A DNA stretch of 64,000 nt, from assembly GCA_037043015.1 (NCBI GenBank), contig CM073321.1, positions 35,814,101 to 35,878,100 of the forward strand, written 5' to 3'. Source of the stretch: Bryum argenteum. Its lineage: Eukaryota; Streptophyta; Bryopsida; Bryales; Bryaceae. Position numbers and translations under genes: made by a program. Below the pieces are notes generated by a model, which was given only the letters and a program-made list of their open reading frames with translations, made no database searches and was not told the origin of the DNA. Within the stretch, counting starts at the first letter, position 1. Every line of letters starts with the position of its first letter. Positions 11,545-22,826 of this stretch are shown in pieces.

Positions 11545-14500
11545 GTGGTACGGTAGAGGCCATTGGAAGTGGATAATATCCCCACCAGTCTCGAACAACA
11601 CGAAAACCATATGTATGGGATTCGGAATCAAGGGTACGCTCGATTCTACGATATTTGGGATGCATCAAAAGAATGGCTCCAACGTCTGTCAAGTGGTATG
11701 CGGCAAAGATAAAAAGGCTCTCAAAGTAGTTTTTATCACGCCGGTTCCAGGATGGAACTTTCGTTGGAGACACACCCGGTACGGGCAAGTTTTTTGGAGC
11801 GTCTGCAAAAATGAGATCAATCCCTGGATGCTTGGGATCATACTCCATCGCCGTACACGGGTACTTTCAGTTTTTTCCAATCTGATATAGAAGCCAATAA
11901 TTAGTTAGTGGCTAATAGATTTACAAGTAAAAAACGTAATTAGGGAGATTATAAATGACAAATGTACAAAATAATACCTTCTTGATGTGCTGGACGATAT
12001 CGAGGATTTGTGAATCCCAGTTTTGAGTTTTCGACAATTGATGAACCAAATCTCCAGTGTTCCCCTTCTCGAGATACATAGGCAGAGTGACTGTAATTTT
12101 TGACGACGAGCTGCTACCACTGTGATTGGGTTTCGGAAGAGGGCGTTTGGCGAATTTTGGCTGACTGAGACGGTGAGGAGACTGCGAAGAGTTGTGGTCA
12201 ACGGTGAAGGACACATGAGGGGATCCCGCATTCGTAAGTCCACCTCTGGAAATCTGAGTCAGACGTGCACCACGTCGAACGTCATTGACTGTCGCACCAT
12301 GTGAAGTTTGAGTAAGATCAGGGTCTTCAGGACCTTCCAGTTGGAGAGGAGCGATTTTTCCGGACTCTTGTTGAAGATCTTCTTCAGGATCCGCAATAGC
12401 GTTGAGTCGTTTCTTCCTTGCTCGAGCTTTGGGCAGTGCAGCCGGGGACGGTGGTGGAGAACTGCAGACATGTGGGCTTGGTAGAATCGAGAGGTCGTCG
12501 TCGTCATCATCATTGACCTCCATAGGTGCATCGCCAGTTCCAAGTGAACCAAGGTTTTGAACAAGTTCTTTCTCCTCCTTGTGCACAAAGTTAGCCTGAC
12601 ACTCAAGGAACCAACCCCCCGTCATCAGCTGTGTGTTAGTAAATTGCCTCTGTTGGGATTCGGAAAAGATGCTGGAGAGATCGTTTGTGACTGCAACGTC
12701 TTCCAACTCCAAAAGAATGGACCATGAAGCTAAAGCTCCCTTCGCAACAAGCTCTTGCGTCAAGTACCTACAAACACAAGAGCCAATTAGAACAACAGAA
12801 TCAAATATGTAAAACAGAATTTGTTAGTAGATAATTAGCTAGCGGTTGGCATACCGGAATAACAATCGTTTGATGGTGACTTTGCCATCCCCAATCTTAT
12901 AAATATCTGTGCCTTTGATGAATTTTGGGCTGGCATTTGGAGCAAGGTAGTTGGCGAATGCCTTCTCCCAGTATAGCAACCTCCACTTCTCGACATATGC
13001 GGATGGCTTGAGGACGGCCTCAGACCATTGAATGTTGAGATTTTCTTTCTCGATAAGCTTCTCCAATTTACTTTCAAGGGATTTGTCCAACTACACATAC
13101 ATAGAACACGTTGAAAAATGTATTACTCGAAAGGCAATAGTAAGGTAAACAGAGAAGTAGGGACGAAATTACCTGTGCCCATAGAGAAGCACGATGAAGA
13201 AATGTAATCAAACTTTTATCCTTCATAGGGCGGTCCTCCGGAAAGTGGACGGATTGACGAACATCGTTTGGTGAGTTCCACCATTGCAACCACTTTGTCT
13301 TGAAATCGAAGTGAACATTGCTAGTTGCTACCATGTGCAAGCGATCGATTGTCATATCCGGTTTAAGGTTTTTGCCGTAGTGTGCATAAATTTGCACACA
13401 ATACGGATTGGAATACAGAATTTAGTATTATCAAGCAATAATATATAGTCGCAAAAGGAACCTTAAAAAATTGACATACACACCTCTTTCGGCAATACTC
13501 TCCCAAGATTGTAATTTGCCACTGTAACCAATTTGCCACGGATTGCTTTGATTTCAACTTTGATCGCATTTTCCATGGCACTCCACACTCCCGGCCCCGA
13601 TTGCTTCTCTTTCGGGACAGTGGCATAGTAAGCAGTCTCGGCATCGTCCGATGCTTTGGCTAACCTCCTCTGTACAAAGGACAACCCAATATGAAGAAAA
13701 TGTGACAAAATTAAATATTATGTACAAGAGACAACCACGTATAAAGAAAACTTACCGAGTATAAAAACTTAACAAAAACGTCAAGAGTGACTAGATACCA
13801 AGTTTCTTTTTTGGCTTTGGCGTCTTTGCAGATTTTGTAGTCCTCAGGACTTATGAGATCTTTGAAATCATGCAGTTTGAGCTTACCAAATTTCCTCATA
13901 CGTTGAAGTTTAGCATGAAGGCTGTCTTGAACATGGTCATGTTCTGTAGACCTACAAATCAGAATCATAAATTAGTAACATTGGAGGGAGATAATATATA
14001 GAACAAATTTAAGTTAAAGAATCAGGTTTCCTCTTACCAATTGATGTCATTCATAACTTCGAGGAGCAAACTGCTCTCCCCGCGAGCATCAAGGATGATA
14101 CAGTCGACCGAAATATGCCACGAGGCATCCAGCTTATGGTACCTTTCGATGTGCCGCATCCACGCGGTAACATGATGGTTACCTTCGTAAACATAAAAGT
14201 ACTTGCCGATAAGATGATGGAGATCCGGATCTGAGCGCAATGTCCTGTCGAACTCGTCATTCGCCTCTCTCCAAAGCGTATCCTTAAACACATTATCTTT
14301 GGCATCCACAATTTTTTCTCTCTCTTTCCTATTGAAGGGAGTAATGTACATGACTCGGTCGCCCTCGCAATAGCCTTTATTGAACTCATTCTCCAATTTT
14401 CTGACGTCTTGTTCCGATATCGGTCGCACCTTAGGATAACAAACAAGGCGACACAATGGAATCATCATGTGAGATTTCTTAACAAGTTTGAGACGCAACC

Positions 14501-14977
14501 TGTTCATGATCACATTTGAATCACTCTTGTGAATCATTCGCATCTCGTTAGCACTCCAGTCTGGATCTTCGTTTTGGAGGTGAGGGGGCATGCGAACAAT
14601 CCCGACGTTGACACCTCCCGGCAATGCAGGTTCCTCGTCATCGGAAAGAGAATCTTGTCGATCATCAGCGTTGAATGTTTCAGGGAGTTGAGCAGTTTCG
14701 GACGGACTTTCGTGGGGAACCGCATCGCTCGAGCCTTCTAGTATTTGTTGCTCACGAACTACTTTGTCATCACCAATTAATAAGACGAGGTTGGACATCC
14801 TCTTCTTCCTCTAGCGAAGAAGCTGGTGATAATCTCATGTGGCAAGAAAAACAACCAAGTAAAACAACGCACATACATAATAAGAATATGTCTAAAAGAA
14901 AATAAAAAATGTATAGAATCATAAAATTGATATATGATAAAGTTAATAAATAAGTAACATATAATGAGTTCAATATT

Positions 14978-17021
14978 CTATTTAGACTTCGAATTTGCTG
15001 CGAGTCGAGGTGAACGTTGGAAAGCAAGTTGGGCCAATGCCTTGGCTGCGAGACAGCTTGCTTTTGCTTGTGCGTAATAGTTACGCATGTAACTTGCTCG
15101 TGTGACCCGATCAACATCAACACTTGTGTGACGGACAGGAGAAGGACGAGGGGGCGTTACGGGAAGCGACGACAAAGGTATTGCTAAACGCCGAGACCCA
15201 AGTACTTTGTGACATAAGATCTAATTTCTGATAAGTTGTTATTCGTGTCAGATTCTTCTTTCTCCGCAACGGCAAATTTCTTCAGAACGTTGTCAGGGTC
15301 CTGCATTCCCACGTACCAAAACTTAGTAAAGCACACACCAACAAACATACTAAAACATCCAACAACAACAACACAATACAAGATCCACGAGCACCGAATC
15401 TACACACCAGCTACATCAAAAAACGAGATCCAACCAAACGGCCCCCTCAATTAGCACCAAATCCACACTGAGCAGTTGAACGCGGGATTCAACAACAAGC
15501 ATAATAAAGAAAAAAAATAAAATTAAAAAAAATACAAAAATCAACCCTCTGAGGTCAGCCTTGCGTGCACGCAAGGCTGACACTCCTCGGAGGATTTCGT
15601 CGAAAACCAATACCAGATGCTCAACCAGCACCGAATCCACACAGGAGATCATCTACAAACGATGACGAACAACCCGCTGCACCGACAAGAGAGGAGCTCA
15701 CTGAATGAAGACCAAGGTTGGGAGCAAGCCCTGGACACTGGCAGCTCAGAAGGAACGGATGTCGGCCCCCTCCACCAGCTCGTCATGTCCACAGAGCGGC
15801 ATCATCGGCATTCCCAGCACGAGCTTAAACGTGGGATTCATCAACAAACAAGATCAAGAAGAAAAAAAAAAAAAAAAAAAAAAAAAACAAAAATCATCCC
15901 TCCGAGGTCAGCCTTGCCTCCACGCAAGGCTGACACTCATCGGAGGATTTTGTCAAAAACCAATACCAGATGCTCATCCAGCACCAAATTCCACGCAGGA
16001 GATCATCCACAAACGATGACGAACAACCCGCTGCACCGACAAGAGAGGAGCTCACTGAACGAAGACCAAGGTTGGGAGCAAGCCCTGCACACTGAGCAGC
16101 TCAGAAGGAGCAGATGTCGGCCCCCTCCACCAGCTCGTCATGTCCACAGAGCGGCATCATCGGCATTCCCAGCACCAGCTTAAACGTAGGATTCATCAAC
16201 AAACAGGCTCAAGAAGAAAAAAGTCAAGAAAAAAAGCAAAAATCATCCCTCCGAGGTTAGCCTTGCATCCACGCAGGGCTCACACTCCTCGGAGGATTTT
16301 GTCAAAAACCAATACCAGATGCTCAACCAGCACCGAATCCCACGCAGGAGACCATCCACAAACAATGACAAACAACCCGCTGCACCGACAAGAGAGGAGC
16401 TCACTGAACGAAGACCAAGGTTTGGGGGCAAGCCATGCACTCTAGCAGCTAAGGAGGAGCTGAAATCGGCCCCCTCTACCAGCTCGTTGTGTCCACAGAG
16501 CGGCATCATCGGCATTCACTGCACGAGCTTAAACGCGGGATTCATCAACATACAGGATCAAGAAGAAATAGGTAAAAAAAATAAAAAAAATCATCTCTCC
16601 TGTCGAACAACCCGCTGCACCGACAAGAGAGGTGTTCAGTGACCAAAGACCAAGGTTGGGAGCAAGCCCTGCACACTGAGCAGCTAAGAAGGAGTTGAAT
16701 TTGGCCCCCTCTACCAGCTCGTTGTGTCCACAGAGCGGCATCATCGGCATTCCCAGCACCAGCTAAAACGAGGGATTCATCAACAAGCATTCGGAAAGAG
16801 CATTGAAGTAATGAGAATACCTTAAAACTTGTGGAGTACCACCACTCTAGCTCGGCCCGCGCTTTGATTGCTTCCCCTGGAGCGTATGGATGCGATGCGT
16901 AAAACTCTGCAAACAAACTCGATTCTGTGGAACCGGACTTCACATTTCTGGAACCGGAACTCACATTTTCCAATTTTTCGAGGTTGTCTCCTTCAACGAT
17001 AGTGTTTAGTTCTTCCGCCAT
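14978..17021 (-). pseudogene. Accessory protein D, element II (two exons)
   Basis: Exon 1 (16,821-17,021) starts MAEELNTIVEGDNLEK and ends with SHPYAPGEAIKARAELEWWY, then STSFK, at a GT donor. Exon 2 (14,978-15,300) encodes an acidic ESD-rich stretch, RRL, then RASYMRNYYAQAKA and the terminal RSPRLAANSKSK. Element III (35,137-37,508) and element IV (50,454-50,768) encode recognisable relatives with the same split and the same basic RRSPRLAAK-type C-terminus. I know no family for it; the charged composition and basic tail suggest a nuclear or DNA-associated protein (inference). A frame change inside exon 2 suggests this copy is broken. It lies just upstream of the methyltransferase gene on the same strand and could be its upstream exons in an alternative transcript. 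Confidence 0.5.
15540..16790. repeat. Intronic tandem array, period about 350 bp, about 3.6 units
   Basis: The array lies within the intron of gene D. The block GAGGTCAGCCTTGC begins units near 15,551, 15,903 and 16,251; a partial unit follows from 16,605. Each full unit contains an inverted pair (GTCAGCCTTGC ... GCAAGGCTGAC) that can form a hairpin, and an A-rich tract. ORFs running through the array are repeat products. Confidence 0.85.
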
Positions 17022-17279
17022 TGCTTCTTTCTCCTCGCAGAAACCAAACCCGCCCTTCAAGTTGTAGTTTACACCGTAATGATTCAAAGGGCTCTACCAC
17101 ACAAATCCTATGAGCTTTATCTCAACTCACCATTCTAATCTTGATTCTATCAACTATGCTAATCATGACTTGTTACAAACCCTAGAGTCTGCTGAGCTTT
17201 GCAATTTCAGTTCAACAAAGTCAGATTCTAGCGGCGCAAGGGCCGGCTGAGCTACTTCAAACTCTAGCTCAGTTACCGA

Positions 17280-17640
17280 AACCTCGGACGGCTTGAGGAG
17301 CACTTTCCGCGCGCCAAGCTGAATCGGCAAGCGGCGGGCAGGTTCTGTCTGCAATTGGAAGGAGCAGCGGAATTGAAGGGAGAAGGGCCTGTATCGGCCA
17401 GCGATGGAGCCCGGCTTGCATCGGCCAAGAACGAAGAAGAGCCTGCATCGGCGAGCGATGGACCCGGGTCTGCATCGGCCAGCAAGGAAGATGGGCGTGC
17501 ATCGGCCAGCAACGAAGGGCCTTCTTGCAATGGCCGACGTCATCACAGCCCTTCCTCCCCCGAAGCTCCCCCCCCCTCCCGCGAAGCCCCTACTGCAGCG
17601 AAGTTCCCCCCCTCTCTCCAAGTTCCCCCCCCCCTCCCGC
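17280..17640. repeat. GC-rich minisatellite upstream of gene D
   Basis: Irregular units of about 30 bp built on TGCATCGGCCAGCAA and GCGATGGA, then C-rich tracts (CCCCCCCTCC) at 17,565-17,650. ORFs on both strands through it are low-complexity and not believable genes. Element III has a different GC-rich minisatellite in the equivalent place (34,830-35,140). 17,650-18,043 is AT-rich with no recognisable gene. Confidence 0.65.
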
Positions 17641-18043
17641 GAAGTTCCCTCCCTCCAGCGCTAACTAGGACTCTAATTAATAACTCAAGTATTAATCACA
17701 TATTCATATATTCAATATTAAAGTATTAATTGCAGAATCACTTATTCATGCTGCTTGCATCTTTCCCATAATAAACAAAAAAAAAACAAAACAAATCAAA
17801 CCTACCATCGTTGTTTTGAAAGAGTAGTCATTCTCGCATAATTTTTTAACTAGACGTTGATTTCGGATTTTATTTCGGAACTACCATTACAGATGACTGA
17901 ATACGCAATCTTACAAATAATACTTAGTACAAACTTATGTACCATGTCATCTCGCAAATATATATAAATATATATATATTTAATTATATGAAAAAAACTT
18001 CTTACGCCAAAGTCACTTCCTCTAAAACTGCGCTTGTATACGA

Positions 18044-18742
18044 TCAAGACATAAAAGCATATCTATACCCGGAAGTAAATGCTAATATATGCCCGGCCTT
18101 ATTCATGATACCCAAGAAAAAGGTCATCTCCTTTACCTCTCCATCTATTCTTCGATCACTGCGCCCCTCATGATCTTCAGCAGCGTTCAATATCTCCAGA
18201 GTACCTATTTGCTCTCGGTTTGCATCGTCATCATTAGCATTCTCGTGTGCATCACTTTCATCTTCAACTCCATCAACTTTCAAACTTGAGCGTGCATCAT
18301 CCTACATTCCGACGACAAAATCAGTAAACACATAATCATAAATATGCTTTGACAAAACCATTCTTTATCACTGTACCTTTCTTCCAGAATCCACACCAAC
18401 ACCATCACCTCTATCTTCGCCTCCAACGTAATAACTTAGGGAATCACTTGAAGTTGATGTACTTCGTCCACGCTCCAGCTCGTTGAAGATGCTCTTAGTC
18501 ACATCTTCATCTTCCAGGATTACGGTATCGGCGATCTCCACAACCGTGTCAAGATTGATAGACCGCATTTTGACACTCCGCCTAAACTGTGGTCCAACCT
18601 CTTCATTGTCTCCGTCGAAATCAGCGGGACCACACTCTTCCCCGCTTGGCCGAGACACTCCCCCCTAACGCAAAGCGCTTCGCTTGAGCGCTTTCGTATT
18701 ACTAAACCTTGTCCCACCCCTCCTTTTCTTTCTCTTAGGCAT
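18044..18742 (-). pseudogene. Accessory protein C, element II (two exons)
   Basis: Exon 1 (18,377-18,742) starts MPKRKKRRGGTRFSNTKALK, a strongly basic N-terminus. It continues into an acidic part with QFRRSVKMRSINLDT, matching FKRTIKMRSLNLDS of element III. Exon 2 (18,044-18,301) is acidic and ends EVKEMTFFLGIMNK and so on, similar in length to the ends of the III and I copies. One in-frame stop lies in exon 1. No known domain; the basic head suggests nuclear targeting or DNA binding (inference). Its start faces that of the transposase across about 160 bp, suggesting shared bidirectional control. Confidence 0.5.
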
Positions 18743-18901
18743 ACTCTCATTCAATCTCTCAGATCCGTGGCTGACATCATCCATGACCTCGTGTCGTTGT
18801 AACATCAGACACAACTGAAGTCGACTCAAATCCTGAACCTCCAAAAACACAACAGACAATAAAAGGGTCGATGTAGTCGTCCTCCATCTATTTAAACGAT
18901 T
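18743..18901. promoter_or_regulatory. Probable bidirectional promoter region of element II
   Basis: The short gap between the start of protein C (minus) and the first possible transposase start (plus, 18,902). CTATTTAAA at 18,889 could act as a TATA-like element for the plus strand. The assignment rests on the divergent layout, which is shared with element III. Confidence 0.35.
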
Positions 18902-21900
18902 TTGACTACCATGCGAGAGACCTACTCACTTTCATTGATCATTAATTATAGCAACTGCAATGACGGCTCCCAGAGCGCCATATCTGACAGTATCTTACAA
19001 ATTATGCTAATTCGATTTAAAACCCGTCGCCCCGCGGCAAAGCTCCCTTCACCGAATTCTGTTTCGAATCCCTCTGTCAATTTAAGTCCTTCGCCCTTTA
19101 CATTGTCACAGGCTAGAAAACCCAAAAAAATTCTCCCTTCTCTTCTGAAACTCAGTTCCATGTCAGGTAGCAAAACTATATTGAAGAAAATCAACTTTGA
19201 AACCATCCGTACCGTCTGCACCCCATCACTTCCTCCATGTTTCAATGGAGATGTTCTATATATTCTACCTCCCGTCACCCCCTCATCTGTTCACAGGAAT
19301 GCCAAGTCCATGGAAGGTATGGACAAGCGCTTTGATGGCCATGTGTGGACGAGAACAATGACCACAAACATCAGCAACACCTTTGGCTTATCCTTTCGCT
19401 ATTCAAGTTGTGTGGGTCATTTGCAATGCCACAATCAAAATTGCGATTTCTTGGAACGACCGGATGGGACTGCAGGAGTAAACGAGGTGGAGTTCGAAGG
19501 CATTACCAAAGATCCGTTTGCCGTTGGCGAAGTACATCCACCATCCTCCACCATTGCCTGTAAGATTTGCAAACAACCTCCAGTCTGTGTTGCTCACTGC
19601 TCCGCTAGAATCTTCTATGTCTTCGGGAATGATGATCAGGAGCGTGCTTGTATCCATCTCGGTACCCACGAATACCCTGTCAAGGTCGGAGTGTATAGAT
19701 GCACAAAGAAGAAGATACATGAGCTATTAGAGGAGCATGTCGACCGAAATCCACAAGCAACAGTTTCCAAAATTGTCATGGAAACTAGCAAAGATCTCTT
19801 AGGAAATATCCTACTCCGTGATGAAGGTGATCCTATAACCTCGCAACTATCTCTCCAAGAGTTAGAGCCAGTTTTCGAACAATGTAGGGAGTTGAACTCT
19901 CCTGCCATACAACACCGTGTCTAAACTTTCAGATATTTGCGCAGGTATGGAGTTCTGGATGGGATCACCAAACTCAGAAAGCTTAGCAAGTGGGCCTTCG
20001 TGCAACGGAACATGTTCCCCGGCCAAGGAGACGACTCCGACAAAGTCTTCATTTTCAAGATGTCCGAGGTCGGCCATGCTAGCGGTGTTGACCTTGTCCG
20101 TCAAATGCAACCCGGCGGCAACCTCTCCCACGCTTGGATGATGTTCGACCACGTCAAACGAGTCAAAAACTGGACCACGATGGAGTGCCACGTGTACGAC
20201 TCCCGATACCAACGCATTCTAACTATTGCGTGTTGTGATTTCCAGTCCGAGAATAGAGAAGCTCAACTCGTCTTTTGGAAGAACCTAAACCATGTTATAG
20301 CTAGGCACGGAGTACCAAAGTCAGAGTTCCAAGGATTTATGGCTGACAGTGCTCAAGCCAATTGGAATGTTGTGCGCATCATTTATGGGTCGGGCAACCC
20401 TACAGTCCCCATGGAAGACCGTGAACGAACGTGTTTCTTCCATTGGACGCAGTCCCTTGAGAAACACACCAAACAGTACATCGTTCACGAACTACAAGAT
20501 CAACACACGGTTCTTTGTAAGCAGTATAAAGACGCCCGCACCATGGAAGAGACTGAGACTCGCTATTGGGCCATCAGAGCGTGGTGGTCGTCATCGAACG
20601 CCACTTCCGAAAGTGGGCTCCAACACCTAGGCCATTGGCTTACATACTGGCATTTTTGCTACAGACAATGGGGTGGATTTATGGAATTAGTGAGTTTCCT
20701 CAACTATACTTTTTATTGCTTAATTATGATATCGTATTTTATTATTTTCATTACATAGGTAAATGATTCTATTTCTTTATTCTGGATTTCAAAAATTGCA
20801 GTTTTGAAAGAAACAATCTATAAGTTAGAACCACTATGCCACAGATGTACCCATTATAGAGTTAAGAAAAACAAAGTTGTTAAAGCATGTATTAAACTGT
20901 GATGGGAAACACAATGTACGAGAAAAAATACTCTCCAGAAGAGTTAGCGGAGATGCCGTCCTGTAACTTTGCTGAGACGGTACACAACAAATGGTTACAG
21001 GCCTCTGGCAACAAGGGAGGGGACCTTTACGTCGCCGCTGTTGACGATTATGTTCGCGCATTCCTCCAAGTAGTGGCTTATCATCAATTCAACAATGGTG
21101 GCAAAGGTGGTTGTGGCCCATCTACAGAGGAACTTCAACTTCGCGCTACTCGACGCAAAGCTCTTCGCACCACCCAACGCAAAGCTAATTGAACAGGAGA
21201 TCCATTAGATATGAACAAGGTAGTATTGAATTTTCCTGAAGCTCAAGTTTTCTGTACTCGCGACGCCCACTTGGAAGGAGCTGAGGTCTTTGGTACAAAG
21301 AAACAGAAGGCAAATGTTCCAATTGGAGCTGAAGAAGAAACACATCGACCTGACATTGTGAGCTTCTCACGACCTCAAATTGGGAGAAGGGTTACCCGAG
21401 CTTGTGCTGTGAGTTTGGGTACTACCTACGAGGAAGACGAAGTTCAAGAATGCCCTTAGGAACCATCTACTTCTCCGGGACCGAGTATCCAACGCGTGAC
21501 CGCGGTTCAAGAGACTAAGGTGAACGAGAGGATGTGACACATTTCTCAATTCAACGAGACATCTTCCAAGGCTTGTTGGGTAAATATGGCAGTGACTAAG
21601 AAGAAATGTACATCACGCATAGTTCAGAACGGGAAGGCTACCCCAGCTCCAACTTACACTGGAATCTAGAAGTCTCCTCTGCGCAGCCGCAAAGTTGAAG
21701 AACAATTCTTTTTCTGTGCAGACGATATTGAGAGATGTGTAAAGGGTTATCGTCGAAGATGGGTTGAGCAATTCTCTCGGACCTAAGATTGACCACCTAT
21801 CCCTTCGGTATGGCCTGTCAAAATAGGGACAAATCTGACACGTAGCAAAATTGAGGCGTTGGAGAATGCAGGATTCCAACTCCCACAAAAGGGCCGTCTT

Positions 21901-22389
21901 CCCATGAACCGCACATTCAATAACATTGTCCCTCCACGGGACTTGTCACACATACCGGTGCGTGACGATGCGAACGTCTTTCCTGAATCAAGAAAATCCA
22001 AGAACCTTCGTCGAGTCACTTCTGCAACACCAAAGTTGATGAAGGGAGTCGATTCAGCTCGGACTTTACAAGCCAGCATACTCAAGGTGACCATGATACC
22101 GCAGCCCGGTTTTGGTTGTATTATTGACTTGGAGTCGGATTCGGGGTCAGTTTATCAAGTTTTAATAAGTGCATTGCCTAATTGTAATTGCCCAATGATG
22201 AAGGACACAATTGCTGAGTTGGGTAGGAAAAGATGTCCATATAGACCGTGTAAGCACCTTTACTATATCTTTGTTAGGGTCTGTAATTTTGATGCCGATA
22301 GCGACCTTTTTATCCACGCGCCTATCTTTAGTTTCAATGAGGTGAAGAGGATTTTAGAGTGTGGGGTCCTAGACCATGCCAGAGACTAG
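18902..22389 (+). pseudogene. MULE-like transposase, copy II
   Basis: Exon 1 spans 18,902-20,689 (GT donor) and exon 2 runs from about 20,917 to 22,389. The true start is uncertain: the ATG at 18,902 and later ones (19,159, MSGSKTILKK) are possible, and similarity with the other copies begins near RKPKKILPSLLKL. Domains in order: SMEGMDKRFDGHVWTRTM, a Cys-rich patch (CVGHLQCHNQNC), CKICKQPPVC with a downstream H-x-G-x-H, a DDE-type core (CHVYDSRYQRILTIACCD, then GFMADSAQANWN, then CFFHWTQSLEKH) and a SWIM finger (CNC ... CKHLYYIF). The D-D-C-x2-H pattern plus SWIM fits Mutator-like transposases. Several in-frame stops, mostly where another copy has Trp or Gln, show it is inactive. It would bind the element ends and move the whole 14.5-kb unit. 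Confidence 0.78.
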
Positions 22390-22617
22390 AGGACACCCTG
22401 CACATACTCTATATGTTCTACTATTATATTGTGTCTTTCCTATCTTATGTACTATGATTTCACAATTTAGTGAAAATCAATATATATATAATTATACATG
22501 TTCCAAAACCATCTTTTCCTATTTAACAGATTTTATGCACATGTAATCTTATCGTTTGAAGTAAAAAATGTCTCTATGTGCATCTCAAGCATGCATAATT
22601 GTAAAATTCTGTCTCCC

Positions 22618-22817
22618 AATTCCGCGGGTTTAGGATCCAAAATCCATGGTAATAAGTCAAGAATATTAGAATATTCTTTGGAATATGCTCTTTAAAATTA
22701 AAAATTCGAAAAATTACAATTTTCTTACTAAAATTACGAAATCACCGCTCTAAAATCAGATTTTCTGCCCTCACCACTCACCGCTCTACGCTCACCGCTC
22801 ACACCCCGGCTACGTCC
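22618..22817. repeat. Right terminal and subterminal repeats of element II
   Basis: The terminal stretch (22,755-22,817), read inward, begins GGACGTAGCCGGGGTGTGAG and carries GTGAGCGTAGAGCGGTGAG-type repeats. Further in are the family's AT-rich palindrome (GAATATTAGAATATTC near 22,663) and the CCGCGGGTTT/AAATCCATGG pair (22,621-22,648). Confidence 0.7.
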
Positions 22818-22826
22818 GGCTCAGTG
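22818..22826. repeat. Target-site duplication, right of element II
   Basis: GGCTCAGTG, identical to 8,259-8,267. Confidence 0.85.

Larger units (their letters stand above)
8907..14798 (-). pseudogene. ParB-like and permuted DNA-methyltransferase-like protein, element II
   Basis: Ten exons by comparison with element III: 14,038-14,798, 13,756-13,951, 13,484-13,669, about 13,173-13,391, 12,855-13,090, 11,978-12,767, 11,545-11,881 with its tail 9,858-9,871 beyond a CACTA insertion, about 9,500-9,771, about 9,231-9,421 and 8,907 to about 9,133. Exon 1 carries a ParB/sulfiredoxin-like domain: LVCYPKVRPISEQDVRKLE, then KYFYVYEGNHH. Exon 7 carries a motif IV-like DLIFADAPKNLPVPG. Exons 8-9 carry a motif I-like FDWSASTG, then VIACARSNRHLIA. 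Motif IV before motif I is the order of beta-class amino-methyltransferases. The middle exons are unrecognised; exon 6 is acidic and low in complexity. Lesions include the CACTA insertion and a weak exon 4 acceptor (CAA in place of CAG). An N-terminal ParB domain on such enzymes is known from bacteria and phages. Confidence 0.65.
8268..22817. mobile_element. MULE-like element II carrying a ParB-methyltransferase gene (14.55 kb)
   Basis: The element is bounded by an exact 9-bp duplication (GGCTCAGTG). Its ends are related inverted sequences: the left end reads GGGGG then GGTGTGAGCGG, and the right end read inward begins GGACGTAGCCGGGGTGTGAG. Contents from left to right: ParB-methyltransferase gene (minus), protein D (minus), protein C (minus), then transposase (plus), so the genes diverge from about 18,800. 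A CACTA element is nested in it. The duplication shows that transposase and cargo moved as one unit into the tandem repeats of element I. Every gene has lesions, so this copy is not autonomous now. Confidence 0.85.

Noticed and set aside
15617-16642. Several plus-strand ORFs of 100-190 codons
   Set aside because: They follow the 350-bp tandem array in the intron of gene D; each unit yields the same peptide.
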